Part shown: piece after piece, positions 25,093-34,185 of the stretch
Position numbering within the stretch: the stretch's first letter is position 1
How the letters are laid out: the number at the start of each line of letters is the position of its first letter
Position numbers and translations under genes: made by a program
Notes under the pieces: generated by a model
What the model was told of the DNA's origin: nothing
The model's database searches: none
What the model saw: the letters and a program-made list of their open reading frames with translations, nothing else
Assembly (NCBI GenBank): GCA_036379355.1
Contig: DASVGV010000053.1
Location: forward strand, 1 to 39,039
Length of the DNA: 39,039 bases
Source: CAJCIY01 sp036379355
GTDB taxonomy: Bacteria > Actinomycetota > Actinomycetes > Mycobacteriales > CAJCIY01
Direction: 5' to 3'

Positions 25093-26130
25093 CTAGTGCT
25101 TCGGCTCGGAGATGAGGACCTGCTGGAGGGCCTCGAACTCCTCGACGCACTTGCCCGACCCCATCGCCACCGAGTGCAGCGGGTTGTCGGTGATGTGGAT
25201 CGGCATGCCGGTCTCGTGGCGCAGCCGCTCGTCGAGCCCGGTCAGCAGCGCCCCGCCACCGGTGAGCACGATGCCTCGGTCCATGATGTCGCCGGACAGC
25301 TCCGGCGGGCACTTGTCGAGAGTCGTCTTGACCGCGTCGACGATGGCCGACACGGGCTCCTCGACCGCCTTGCGGATCTCCTCGGCGCTCACCACGATCG
25401 TCTTCGGCAGACCGCTGACGAGGTCACGGCCGCGGATCTCGGCATGCGGCTCGTCCGGCGCGGGGAACGCCGAGCCGATCGTCATCTTGATCTCCTCGGC
25501 GGTGCGCTCGCCGAGCATCAGCGAGTACTCCTTCTTGACGTAGCTGATGATCGCAACGTCGAGCTCGTCCCCGCCGGTGCGGATCGACTGGCTGGTCACG
25601 ATCCCGCCGAGGGAGATGACCGCGACCTCGGTGGTCCCACCGCCGATGTCGACGACCATGTTGCCGGTCGGCTCGTGCACCGGAAGGCCGGCACCGATCG
25701 CCGCCGCCATCGGCTCCTCGATGATGTAGACCTTGCGCGCGCCCGCGGCGTACCCGGCGTCCTTGACGGCGCGCTGCTCGACGCCGGTGATGCCGCTCGG
25801 CACGCAGATGACCAGGCGCGGCCGGTTGTAGCGGCGGCGGCGGTGCACCTTCTGGATGAAGTAGCGCAGCATCCGCTCGGTGGTCTCGAAGTCGGCGATC
25901 ACGCCGTCCTTGAGGGGGCGGATGGCGACGATGTTGCCCGGCGTGCGGCCGATCATCCGCTTGGCCTCGGCGCCCACCGCGAGGATGCCGCCGGTGTTGG
26001 TGTTGATCGCCACCACCGACGGTTCGTTCAGCACGATGCCCTTGCCGCGGACGTACACCAGGGTGTTGGCGGTGCCGAGGTCGACGGCCATGTCACGGCC
26101 GAGGAACGACATGGTGCTGGACGAAGCCAT
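25093..26130 (-). CDS. mreB: Rod shape-determining protein MreB
   Basis: 345 residues of the actin fold: phosphate-1 motif DLGTANT (17-23), phosphate-2 DIGGGTTEVAV, and the adenosine motif LTGGGALL. Forms membrane filaments that guide cell-wall synthesis. Start ATG 26130 (MASSSTMSFLGRDMAVDLG); an internal ATG at 26112 also fits, and neither has a strong ribosome-binding site. mreC follows after 70 bases. An intact mreB indicates an actinobacterium that retains MreB-directed wall growth, unlike mycobacteria and corynebacteria. Confidence 0.96.
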   Translation of the reverse strand: MASSSTMSFLGRDMAVDLGTANTLVYVRGKGIVLNEPSVVAINTNTGGILAVGAEAKRMIGRTPGNIVAIRPLKDGVIADFETTERMLRYFIQKVHRRRRYNRPRLVICVPSGITGVEQRAVKDAGYAAGARKVYIIEEPMAAAIGAGLPVHEPTGNMVVDIGGGTTEVAVISLGGIVTSQSIRTGGDELDVAIISYVKKEYSLMLGERTAEEIKMTIGSAFPAPDEPHAEIRGRDLVSGLPKTIVVSAEEIRKAVEEPVSAIVDAVKTTLDKCPPELSGDIMDRGIVLTGGGALLTGLDERLRHETGMPIHITDNPLHSVAMGSGKCVEEFEALQQVLISEPKH

Positions 26131-26213
26131 GGCTACGGGAAGGCCTTCCGGGTCGGGTGCGCAAGGGTGACGCGTGGCGGGGACGGCGACCCAGCCCGGG
26201 CCGTCGAGAGCCG

Positions 26214-26219
26214 ATGGTA
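26214..26219 (-). promoter_or_regulatory. Candidate -10 of the mre operon
   Basis: TACCAT on the minus strand matches TANNNT in the 186-base gap between ndk and mreB. No clear -35 is visible. Transcription would start about 77 bases before mreB. The rest of this gap shows nothing convincing. Confidence 0.3.
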
Positions 26220-26316
26220 ACGCGGACACCGCTCCGCATGCGAAACCTGCAGGTCGGAACGGAACGGGCATATCGGGCGTTGTCGCGGATGCGGCAGCCA
26301 CCCTGTCAGCGAGAGT

Positions 26317-26727
26317 TCAGGCGAGGCCCGGGAAGAACAGCGCGATCTCCCGGGCGGCCGACTCCGGCGAGTCCGAGCCGTGCGTGATGTTGTCGGGCAT
26401 GGCGCAGGCGAAGTCGCCGCGGATCGAGCCCGGAGCCGCCTTCGCCGGGTCGGTCGCACCCATCATCTGCCGCCACTGCCCGATGACGCCCGGGCCCGCC
26501 ACGACGGCACAGAAGGTCGGCCCGCCGGTGAGGAACTCGACGAGGCCGTCGAAGAACGGCTTGCCCTCGTGCTCGGCGTAGTGAGCGCGGACGGTCGCCG
26601 CCTCGAGGGTGCGCAACTCGGCCGCGACGAGCGTGAACCCCTTGCGCTCGATCCGGCCCAGCACCTCGCCGACCAGGCCACGACGGACACCGTCGGGCTT
26701 GACCAGCACCAGCGTTCGCTCACTCAC
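26317..26727 (-). CDS. ndk: Nucleoside diphosphate kinase
   Basis: 136 residues from GTG 26727 (VSERTLVLVKPDGVRRG), the normal family length. The phosphorylated active-site histidine is H116 in NITHGSDS. It transfers the gamma phosphate between nucleoside triphosphates and diphosphates. An upstream ATG at 26745 would add six residues but does not match the family. It sits between folC and mreB in the order usual for actinobacteria. Confidence 0.96.
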   Translation of the reverse strand: MSERTLVLVKPDGVRRGLVGEVLGRIERKGFTLVAAELRTLEAATVRAHYAEHEGKPFFDGLVEFLTGGPTFCAVVAGPGVIGQWRQMMGATDPAKAAPGSIRGDFACAMPDNITHGSDSPESAAREIALFFPGLA

Positions 26728-26752
26728 CCCGCGAGCGTATGGCACCGCCTGG

Positions 26753-28093
26753 TCAGTGGCGCAGCAACGTCCGTGCCTCGCCGACGGTGACCAGGGATCC
26801 GGTAATCAGGACGCCGACCCCCCCGGCCTCGCCCGTCTCGGCAAAGGCGACGTCGGCCTCGGCGACCGCCCGGTCGATCGCGTCGGGCAGCTCGCCCGCG
26901 ACCGACACCGCGTCCTCGCCGAGGACGTCCGCCGCGATCGCCGCCAGGTCGTCGGCCGGCAGGGCGCGCGGCGAGCGCGGCTCGGTCACGATCACGTGGT
27001 CGACGACCGGCCCGAGCCCCTCCAGGAAGCCGACCGCGTCCTTGTCCGCGAGCATGCCCACCACAGCGATGAGCCGGCCGAAGGAGAACGCCTCCTCGAT
27101 GGCGGCGCGGAGGGCGCGGGCGCCCGCCGGGTTGTGCGCGCCGTCGAGCACGATGGTGGGTCCGGTACGGACCACCTCCAGCCGGCCGGGCGAGTCGGCC
27201 GCGGCGAACCCGGCGCGGACGACGTCCGCGTCCAGCGCGCGGCCACCCAGGAACGACTCGACGGCGGCGAGCGCCAGCAGCGCGTTGTGCGCCTGGTGCG
27301 CGCCGTGCAGCGGCAGCAGCAGGTCCTCGTACGTCGCTGCCCGCGTCGCGAGCGTCAGGAGCTGGCCGCCGACCGCGACGCGACGGTCGAGAACCGCGAG
27401 GTCGCTGCCCTCGGCGACGACGCGCGCCCCGACCTCCGCCACGCGCGCCAGGATCGGTGCTGCGGCGTCGGGATGCTGTGCGGCGAGGACCAGCGTCGCG
27501 CCCGCGTGGACGATGCCCGCCTTCTCGGCGGCGATCTCCCCGACCGTGTCGCCCAGCATCTCGGTGTGGTCCAGGTCGACCGTGGTGATGACCGCGGTAC
27601 CCGCGTCGATCACGTTGGTCGCGTCCCAGGTGCCGCCGAGACCGACCTCCACGACGGCGACGTCCACCGGGGCGTCGGCGAACGCGGCGAACGCCAGCGC
27701 GGTCCCGACCTCGAAGAACGTCATCTGTTCCGGGTGGCTCTCGTCGACGAGGCGGATCAGCGGCGCGATCTCGTCCCAGACCTCGCCGAGCCGCTCCGGT
27801 GCGATCGGTTCGCCGTCGATCGCGATGCGCTCGGTCACCGACTCGAGATGCGGGCTCGTGTAACGACCGGTCCGCAGATCGTGCGCGCGCAGCAGCGCGT
27901 CGATCATCCGGGCCGTCGACGTCTTGCCGTTCGTACCCGTGAGATGGATCGACGGGTACGCGCGCTGCGGGTTGCCCAGGAGGTCGACGAGCGCCCGCAT
28001 GCGGGTGAGGTCGGGCAGCATGACGTGCGGGTGGCGGGCCGCCAGGGCGGCGGCGACCCGCGAGACGGGGTCGTCCGGCGCGTCGCTGGGCAC
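26753..28093 (-). CDS. folC: Folylpolyglutamate synthase / dihydrofolate synthase
   Basis: 446 residues. Mur-ligase-like ATP-binding loop LTGTNGKTST (51-60), then YTSPHLESVTERI, the metal and folate region TFFEVGTALAF, and the C-terminal LDGAHNPAGARAL. It adds glutamate to dihydropteroate and folates. GTG start; TAGGCT (complement of 28102-28107) lies eight bases upstream, so the leader is one base or absent. It is divergent from the diguanylate cyclase gene; in other actinobacteria valS precedes folC on the same strand. Confidence 0.94.
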   Translation of the reverse strand: MPSDAPDDPVSRVAAALAARHPHVMLPDLTRMRALVDLLGNPQRAYPSIHLTGTNGKTSTARMIDALLRAHDLRTGRYTSPHLESVTERIAIDGEPIAPERLGEVWDEIAPLIRLVDESHPEQMTFFEVGTALAFAAFADAPVDVAVVEVGLGGTWDATNVIDAGTAVITTVDLDHTEMLGDTVGEIAAEKAGIVHAGATLVLAAQHPDAAAPILARVAEVGARVVAEGSDLAVLDRRVAVGGQLLTLATRAATYEDLLLPLHGAHQAHNALLALAAVESFLGGRALDADVVRAGFAAADSPGRLEVVRTGPTIVLDGAHNPAGARALRAAIEEAFSFGRLIAVVGMLADKDAVGFLEGLGPVVDHVIVTEPRSPRALPADDLAAIAADVLGEDAVSVAGELPDAIDRAVAEADVAFAETGEAGGVGVLITGSLVTVGEARTLLRH

Positions 28094-28171
28094 GACCGCG
28101 CAGCCTACTGGGGACCGCTCCCCGCCCCTCTCCGGTCAAGCCGGGGTCCGGTTCGGCCGATACGACCGGGA

Positions 28172-29335
28172 ATGGCCTTCGCCAGACTCGGGCAGGAGAA
28201 CGTGGCCGCACAGACAGCGCACGTCGACGCACCGAGCGAGGCGGCGCACCGCGCGCGCGGCTCGGGCCTGCTCATCGGGCTGATCGGGCTGGTCCTCGTC
28301 CCCGCGTGGAGCGGCTTCGACGTCCTCCTGGAGCCCGCCCACGTGCGGTTGTTCCTCCTGGTGCGGCTCGGCTGCGACGTACCCATCGCCCTGCTGATCG
28401 GGCTCCTGGCGGCCCACCCGATCGGGCGGAAACGCCCCGAGCTGCTGACCTTCCTGATCCTGGCCATCGTCCAGGGCGAGATCGCCTGGATGGTGGTGCG
28501 GGCCAGCAACGCCCGCGACTTCTACCTGCTCGGCTTCACGCTGCCGCTGTACGCCAGCGGCTGCGTCATGGGTGGCCGCTCGCGGTGGACCGCAGCGGTC
28601 GCCGGCAGCGCGTGGGTGCTGCTGGGCGCAGCCGTCCTGTCGGCGCCGCACGCGCTGTCGGGCCGGGATCTCACGGCCTCGGTGTTCTACCTGGCCACCG
28701 CGTCGCTCATCGGGTGGATCGGACACTTCCAGCGCGACCGGCTCGCCGACCGCGAGATGGTCGCCCGCCGGCGGCTCGAGGCCGAGCAGGCGCGCACGCG
28801 GGAGCTGCTCGCCAGCCTGGACCGCCTCAGTCACGAGGACGCGCTGACCGGCCTCGGCAACCGGCGTCGATGGGACAGCGACCTGACGACCGCCTGCGCG
28901 CGCGTGCGCCGCACCGGCGGCTCCCTCGCGGTGCTGCTCATCGACGTCGACCAGTTCAAGGCCGTCAACGACCGGTACGGGCACACCGGCGGCGACGAGG
29001 CCCTGCGGACCGTCGGCGCGCTGCTCGCGCGGCGGGTCCGCGACGGTGACCTGGTCGCCCGCATCGGGGGGGACGAGTTCGCGGTCCTGCTGATCGGCAC
29101 GGACGCGGTCGGTGCCGCAGCCTTCGCCGAGCAGCTGCGCGACGAGGCGGCGCGCCTGCGGGCTCCCGGCAGCCCGGCCGTCAGTCTCTCGCTCGGCGTG
29201 GGTGCCGCCGCCGGCCTCGACGCCGACCCGGCGTCGGTCATGGCCGCGGCCGACCAGCAGCTGTACCGAGCCAAGGCGACCCGCAACGCGGTCGCCGCCC
29301 CGCACCTGGTCCTGTCGCCCACCGGAACCGGATAG
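28172..29335 (+). CDS. Membrane diguanylate cyclase (GGDEF)
   Basis: 387 residues. Six N-terminal membrane helices (about residues 30-195) are followed by a short coiled coil (RRLEAEQARTRELLASLDRL) and a GGDEF domain that starts LSHEDALTGLGNRRRWD. The catalytic motif GGDEF is intact at 299-303, and the allosteric I-site RDGD sits at the required five-residue distance before it, so it should make cyclic di-GMP and be product-inhibited. No EAL domain. The helical part is probably a sensor for an unknown membrane-linked signal. ATG start has no strong ribosome-binding site; a GTG at 28202 after AGGAG is an alternative. It lies just upstream of valS. Confidence 0.9.
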   Translation: MAFARLGQENVAAQTAHVDAPSEAAHRARGSGLLIGLIGLVLVPAWSGFDVLLEPAHVRLFLLVRLGCDVPIALLIGLLAAHPIGRKRPELLTFLILAIVQGEIAWMVVRASNARDFYLLGFTLPLYASGCVMGGRSRWTAAVAGSAWVLLGAAVLSAPHALSGRDLTASVFYLATASLIGWIGHFQRDRLADREMVARRRLEAEQARTRELLASLDRLSHEDALTGLGNRRRWDSDLTTACARVRRTGGSLAVLLIDVDQFKAVNDRYGHTGGDEALRTVGALLARRVRDGDLVARIGGDEFAVLLIGTDAVGAAAFAEQLRDEAARLRAPGSPAVSLSLGVGAAAGLDADPASVMAAADQQLYRAKATRNAVAAPHLVLSPTGTG

Positions 29336-29347
29336 CGACCCGCTCCG

Positions 29348-29353
29348 TACGAT
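29348..29353 (+). promoter_or_regulatory. Leaderless -10 element of valS
   Basis: TACGAT is followed by six bases and the ATG at 29360, the leaderless arrangement also seen at the radical SAM and Nudix genes. valS may thus have its own promoter although the cyclase gene ends only 24 bases upstream. Confidence 0.45.
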
Positions 29354-29359
29354 TCCGGC

Positions 29360-31897
29360 ATGAGCTCGACCGCCCGCATGCCGGAGAAGCCGACCCTCGA
29401 AGGCCTCGAGGAGCGGTGGAGCCGCATCTGGGACGAGCAGCGGACGTATGCCTTCGACCGCACCGCGAGCCGTGACCAGGTGTTCTCGATCGACACCCCG
29501 CCGCCGACGGTCAGCGGGTCGCTGCACGTCGGCACGGTCTTCGGCTACGCGCAGGTCGACTGCGTCGCGCGGTTCCGGCGGATGCGTGGCGAGCGGGTCT
29601 TCTACCCGATGGGGTGGGACGACAACGGCCTGCCGACCGAGCGGCGGGTGCAGAACTACTACGGCGTCCGGTGCGACCCCGCGCTCGCCTACGATCCCGA
29701 CTTCGCACCGCCGGCCGAGCCCGATCCGAAGAACGCGATCCCGGTCAGCCGGCCGAACTTCGTGGCGCTGTGCGAGCGGCTGACCGCCACCGACGAGCAG
29801 GCGTTCGAGGAGCTGTTCCGCCGCCTCGGCCTGTCGGTCGACTGGTCGCTCGCGTACACCACGATCGGCGACCGGGCCCGAGCCGTGTCGCAGCGGGCCT
29901 TCCTGCACGACCTGGCGCGGGGCGACGCCTACACGGCGGAGGCGCCCACCCTCTGGGACATCACGTTCCGGACGGCGGTCGCGCAGGCGGAGCTCGAGGA
30001 CCGCGACCGGCCCGGCGCGTACCACCGCATCGGCTTCCACGGCGCCGACGGGGAGCCGGTGCTCATCGAGACGACGCGCCCCGAGCTGCTTCCCGCGTGC
30101 GTCGCGCTGGTGGCGCACCCGGACGACAGCCGCTACCGGCCGCTGTTCGGGCGGTCGGTGACGACCCCGGTCTTCGGCGCCGAGGTTCCCGTCGTCGCCC
30201 ACCCGCTGGCCGACCCCGAGAAGGGCTCGGGCATCGCCATGATCTGCACCTTCGGCGACACGACCGACGTGGTGTGGTGGCGCGAGCTCGCGCTGCCGAC
30301 GCGCGCCATCGTCGGCCGCGACGGCCGGCTGCTGCCCGACCCACCGGCGGGTCTGTCGGACAAGGGCACCGCGGCGTACGAGGAGGTCGCGGGCAAGACG
30401 GTCTTCGCCGCCCGCGAGGCGATCGTGGCGCTGCTTCGCGACAGCGGCGACCTGGTCGGCGAACCGCGCCCGATCACCCACCCGGTGAAGTTCTTCGAGA
30501 AGGGCGACCGGCCGCTGGAGATCGTCACCAGCCGCCAGTGGTACCTCCGCAACGGCGGCCGCGACGAGGCGCAGCGCGAGCGGCTGCTGGCTCGCGGCGC
30601 GGAGCTGTCCTGGTCCCCTGCGTACATGCGGGCGCGGTACGAGAACTGGGTCGGCGGCCTGAACAGCGACTGGCTGGTCAGCCGGCAGCGGTTCTTCGGC
30701 GTGCCGTTCCCGCTCTGGTACCGCCTGGACGACGCCGGTACGCCGCTCTACGACGATCCGATCACGGCCGACGAGTCGGCGCTCCCGGTCGACCCGCAGG
30801 CCGAGGTGCCGCCCGGGTTCACGGCCGACCAGCGTGGGGTTCCGGGGGGGTTCACCGGCGACCCCGACGTCATGGACACCTGGGCCACCTCGTCGCTCAC
30901 GCCCCAGATCGCCGGCGGCTGGGGCACGGACCTGTTCGACCGGGTCTTTCCCATGACGGTTCGGCCACAGGGGCACGACATCATCCGCACCTGGCTGTTC
31001 TCGACGGTGGTCCGATCCGATGCCGAGTTCGGCTCGCTGCCGTGGGAACAGGCCATGATCAACGGCTGGATCCTCGACCCGGACCGCAAGAAGATGAGCA
31101 AGTCCAAGGGCAACGTGGTGACGCCCATGGACCTGCTGGTCGAGCACGGCGCCGACGCCGTCCGCTACTGGGCCGCGAGCGGCCGGCCGGGTGTCGACAC
31201 CGCGTTCGACACCGGCCAGATGAAGGTGGGCAGGCGGCTCGCCATGAAGGTCCTCAACGCCTCCCGGTTCGTTCTCGGCACGGGCGTCAGCGACGCGCCC
31301 GTGACCGAGCCGCTCGACCGTGCCCTGCTCACGGCGCTCGCCGGGGTGGTCGACCGCGCGACGGCGGCGCTGGACGCGTACGACTACACGCGCGCGCTGG
31401 AGGCGACCGAGGAGTTCTTCTGGGCCTTCTGCGACGACTACGTCGAGGTGGTGAAGGTCCGGGCGTACGACACCGGCGCGGCCAGCGACTCCGCCCGCGC
31501 CGCGCTCGCCACGGCCCTCTCGACGCTGCTGCTGCTGTTCGCGCCGTTCCTGCCGTTCGTGACCGAGGAGGTCTGGTCGTGGTGGCGCGACGGCTCGGTG
31601 CACCGTCAGGGCTGGCCGAGCGCCGATGCGCTGCTCCGGGACGGGGATCCGGCGCTGCTGGCGACGATCGCCGCGGTGGCGTCCTCCGTACGCAAGGCCA
31701 AGTCCGAGGCGCAGCTCTCGCAGCGCGCCGCGGTGGACCTCCTCACCATCACGGCGGACGCCGGCGAGCTGGACCGGGTCCGCGTGGTGGCGGCCGACCT
31801 CGCCGCCGCCGGCACCATCGCCGAGATCGCGTACGTCGAGGGGCCGGTCGAGTCCGGCCGCCTGACGGCCGCCGTGACGCTGGCGGCCGGGCAGTGA
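29360..31897 (+). CDS. valS: Valyl-tRNA synthetase, archaeal/Rickettsia-type, variant HIGH motif
   Basis: 845 residues. It charges tRNA-Val. The class I core shows SGSLHVGTVFGYAQVD, FYPMGWDDNGLPTERR (VQNYYGV after it) and DRKKMSKSKGNVVTP (KMSKS at 578-582); the editing domain includes IETTRPELLPACVALVAHPDD; an anticodon-binding domain follows. The WDDNGLPTER signature marks the type found in archaea, Rickettsia and some actinobacteria, not the TDHAGIATQ type of Mycobacterium and Streptomyces. In the HIGH position (56-59) the sequence is HVGT: the final histidine is replaced by threonine (codon ACG), in a residue that normally contacts ATP. The rest of the protein looks intact. It is inverted relative to folC and clpX. 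Confidence 0.93.
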   Translation: MSSTARMPEKPTLEGLEERWSRIWDEQRTYAFDRTASRDQVFSIDTPPPTVSGSLHVGTVFGYAQVDCVARFRRMRGERVFYPMGWDDNGLPTERRVQNYYGVRCDPALAYDPDFAPPAEPDPKNAIPVSRPNFVALCERLTATDEQAFEELFRRLGLSVDWSLAYTTIGDRARAVSQRAFLHDLARGDAYTAEAPTLWDITFRTAVAQAELEDRDRPGAYHRIGFHGADGEPVLIETTRPELLPACVALVAHPDDSRYRPLFGRSVTTPVFGAEVPVVAHPLADPEKGSGIAMICTFGDTTDVVWWRELALPTRAIVGRDGRLLPDPPAGLSDKGTAAYEEVAGKTVFAAREAIVALLRDSGDLVGEPRPITHPVKFFEKGDRPLEIVTSRQWYLRNGGRDEAQRERLLARGAELSWSPAYMRARYENWVGGLNSDWLVSRQRFFGVPFPLWYRLDDAGTPLYDDPITADESALPVDPQAEVPPGFTADQRGVPGGFTGDPDVMDTWATSSLTPQIAGGWGTDLFDRVFPMTVRPQGHDIIRTWLFSTVVRSDAEFGSLPWEQAMINGWILDPDRKKMSKSKGNVVTPMDLLVEHGADAVRYWAASGRPGVDTAFDTGQMKVGRRLAMKVLNASRFVLGTGVSDAPVTEPLDRALLTALAGVVDRATAALDAYDYTRALEATEEFFWAFCDDYVEVVKVRAYDTGAASDSARAALATALSTLLLLFAPFLPFVTEEVWSWWRDGSVHRQGWPSADALLRDGDPALLATIAAVASSVRKAKSEAQLSQRAAVDLLTITADAGELDRVRVVAADLAAAGTIAEIAYVEGPVESGRLTAAVTLAAGQ

Positions 31898-32706
31898 GCA
31901 CCGTCGAGATCGGACCCGAGATCGTCGCCGTCGACCTCGAACGCGGGTGGGGCTTTCGCAACCGGCTGCACGGCGGTTACCTGCTCGCCGTCGTCACCGA
32001 GGCAGCCCTCGGCGCCACGGACCCCGCGGTGCATCCGCACCCGGTGTCGGTGCAAGCCTCGTTCGCCGCCGCGCCGCTGCGCGCGCCCGCCGAGGTCGTC
32101 GTCCGGCGGGTCAAGACCGGCCGGACGTTCGCGACCGTCCACGCGTCGCTCCAGCAGGAGGGCCAGCCGAAGGTGGAGGCGTTCGTCACGGCCGGACGCT
32201 TGCCCGGGCCGGACGAGCCGGCCCAGTGGGACGGGCACGCCGACCCGATGCCGGCGCTCCGGCCGCCGGACTCCTGCGTCGGTGGCCCGGACTACCGGGG
32301 CGTCACCGCCGCGCACCTCGCCGACGGCCCGGCCGGCCTCGACAGCGACATGACGGTGCGGATGGACCCGGACTGGGCGCCCCCGCCGTACGGCCCCGGT
32401 GGCCGGGGCGACTTCCGCGGCTGGGTCCGCTGCCGGATGGCCGACCCGGTGCTCGGCGCCCTCGTACTCGCCGACGCGCTGCCGCCGGTCGTCCTGGACC
32501 TGGAGAAGCTCGGCGGCTGGGTGCCCACGCTGCAACTGCAGGTGATCCTGCGGCGCATCCCGCCGGCCGGCTGGTTGGCTGCCCGGCAGTGGGGCTCGCT
32601 GCTCGTCGGCGGCCTGCTGGACGAGAGCTGCACGTTGTGGGACCCGCAGGGGCGAGTGATCGCCCAGGCCCAGCAGCTGGCTGCCTACCGGCCTCCACCC
32701 GCCTGA
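31894..32706 (+). CDS. Thioesterase-family protein (double hotdog, TesB-like)
   Basis: 270 residues; the GTG start overlaps the valS stop (GTGA). The N-terminal half has NRLHGGYLLAVVTEAA and HPVSVQASFAAAPLRAPAEV then VVRRVKTGRTFATVHASL, typical of acyl-CoA thioesterase-like hotdog domains. A second such domain follows (about 140-270, with DFRGWVRCRMADP and QGRVIAQAQQLAAYR). Such proteins hydrolyse acyl-CoA esters; the substrate is unknown. It converges on clpX with a shared terminator hairpin. Confidence 0.75.
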   Translation: MSTVEIGPEIVAVDLERGWGFRNRLHGGYLLAVVTEAALGATDPAVHPHPVSVQASFAAAPLRAPAEVVVRRVKTGRTFATVHASLQQEGQPKVEAFVTAGRLPGPDEPAQWDGHADPMPALRPPDSCVGGPDYRGVTAAHLADGPAGLDSDMTVRMDPDWAPPPYGPGGRGDFRGWVRCRMADPVLGALVLADALPPVVLDLEKLGGWVPTLQLQVILRRIPPAGWLAARQWGSLLVGGLLDESCTLWDPQGRVIAQAQQLAAYRPPPA

Positions 32707-32730
32707 CCGACCCGCCCCGGGGGGTCAGGC
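32701..32730. terminator. Bidirectional terminator between the thioesterase gene and clpX
   Basis: GCCTGACC (32701-32708) and GGTCAGGC (32723-32730) form a perfect eight-base inverted repeat, extended inside by CCC/GGG pairs. The arms contain the stop codons of both convergent genes, each ending GCC-TGA. Confidence 0.6.
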
Positions 32731-34026
32731 GGACTTCTCGCGGCGCTCGCGCTTGGGTGCCTCCCGCGGCACGATCGTCGGGTTCACGCCCTCGAGCACC
32801 GCCTCGCGGCTGATGACGACCTTGGCGACGTCCTTGCGGCTCGGCACGTCGTACATGACCGAGAGCAGGACCTCTTCCATGAGCGCACGCAGCCCGCGCG
32901 CGCCGGTGCCGCGCAGGATCGCCAGGTCGGCCATGGCCTCCAGCGCCTCCTGGTCGAACTCGAGCTCGACGCCGTCGAGCTCGAACAGGCGGCGGTACTG
33001 CTTGACCAGGGCGTTGCGCGGCTCGCACAGGATGCGCAGCAGCGCGTCGCGGTCGAGGTTGTCGACGTGCGCCATGACCGGCAGCCGGCCGATGAACTCG
33101 GGGATCATGCCGAACTTCAGCAGGTCCTCGGGCATCGCCTGGGCATAGGTCTCGTCGCGCTCCTCGGCCGTGCGGTTGTGCAGCATCGCGCCGAAGCCGA
33201 CGGCCTTCTTGCCGACCCGCTGTTCGACGATCTTGTCCAGGCCGGCGAACGCACCACCGACGATGAACAGGACGTTCGTCGTGTCGATCTGGATGAACTC
33301 CTGGTGCGGGTGCTTGCGCCCACCCTGCGGCGGTACGGACGCGGTCGTCCCCTCGAGGATCTTCAGCAGCGCCTGCTGGACCCCCTCGCCAGACACGTCA
33401 CGGGTGATGGACGGGTTCTCGCTCTTGCGGGCGATCTTGTCGATCTCGTCGATGTAGATGATGCCGGTCTCGGCCTTCTTGACGTCGTAGTCGGCGGCCT
33501 GGATCAGCTTGAGCAGGATGTTCTCGACGTCCTCGCCGACGTAGCCCGCTTCGGTCAGCGCGGTGGCGTCGGCGATCGCGAACGGCACGTTCAGCATCTT
33601 GGCCAGCGTCTGGGCGAGGAATGTCTTGCCGCAGCCGGTCGGCCCGAGCAGCAGGATGTTCGACTTGGACAGCTCGACCGGCTCGTCGCGGCCGCGCTCG
33701 GCCCCGAGCGGCCGCTCGGGGCGCTCGCCGCCGGCCTGCACCCGCTTGTAGTGGTTGTAGACCGCCACCGACAGCGACTTCTTGGCGGCCTCCTGGCCGA
33801 CGACGTACTGCTCGAGGAAGTCGTAGATCTCCCGCGGCTTGGGCAGGTCGTCGAAGTTGACCTCGGAGCTGTCGGACAGCTCCTCCTCGATGATCTCGTT
33901 GCACAGGTCGATGCACTCGTCGCAGATGTACACGCCGGGGCCCGCGATGAGCTTCTTGACCTGCTTCTGCGACTTGCCGCAGAAGCTGCACTTCAGCAGA
34001 TCGCCACCGTCTCCGATGCGTGCCAC
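32725..34026 (-). CDS. clpX: ATP-dependent Clp protease ATPase subunit ClpX
   Basis: 433 residues from GTG 34026 (VARIGDGGDLLKC). The N-terminal zinc-binding domain uses C13, C16, C35 and C38. AAA+ motifs: Walker A GPTGCGKT (128-135), pore-loop GYVGED (161-166), Walker B YIDEIDK (191-197). It unfolds substrates and feeds them to ClpP1P2. A longer in-frame ATG start exists but adds a proline/arginine-rich stretch unlike ClpX. 159 bases separate it from clpP2; a promoter there was not identified. Confidence 0.96.
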   Translation of the reverse strand: MARIGDGGDLLKCSFCGKSQKQVKKLIAGPGVYICDECIDLCNEIIEEELSDSSEVNFDDLPKPREIYDFLEQYVVGQEAAKKSLSVAVYNHYKRVQAGGERPERPLGAERGRDEPVELSKSNILLLGPTGCGKTFLAQTLAKMLNVPFAIADATALTEAGYVGEDVENILLKLIQAADYDVKKAETGIIYIDEIDKIARKSENPSITRDVSGEGVQQALLKILEGTTASVPPQGGRKHPHQEFIQIDTTNVLFIVGGAFAGLDKIVEQRVGKKAVGFGAMLHNRTAEERDETYAQAMPEDLLKFGMIPEFIGRLPVMAHVDNLDRDALLRILCEPRNALVKQYRRLFELDGVELEFDQEALEAMADLAILRGTGARGLRALMEEVLLSVMYDVPSRKDVAKVVISREAVLEGVNPTIVPREAPKRERREKSA

Positions 34027-34185
34027 GAGCGGATCGGTCCTCTCCTGGGGGGCGGGGCGGGCAGGAGCGCCGCCGCCGTCCATCGACAGTACGCCCCTGT
34101 GGGCCGGTTGGGGCCGGAAGCGGCAGCGATCATCCAGGCGGTGTCGCCGCGTGCACGGCGGCGGCACCCGGGCGGCGGCGGCGCC

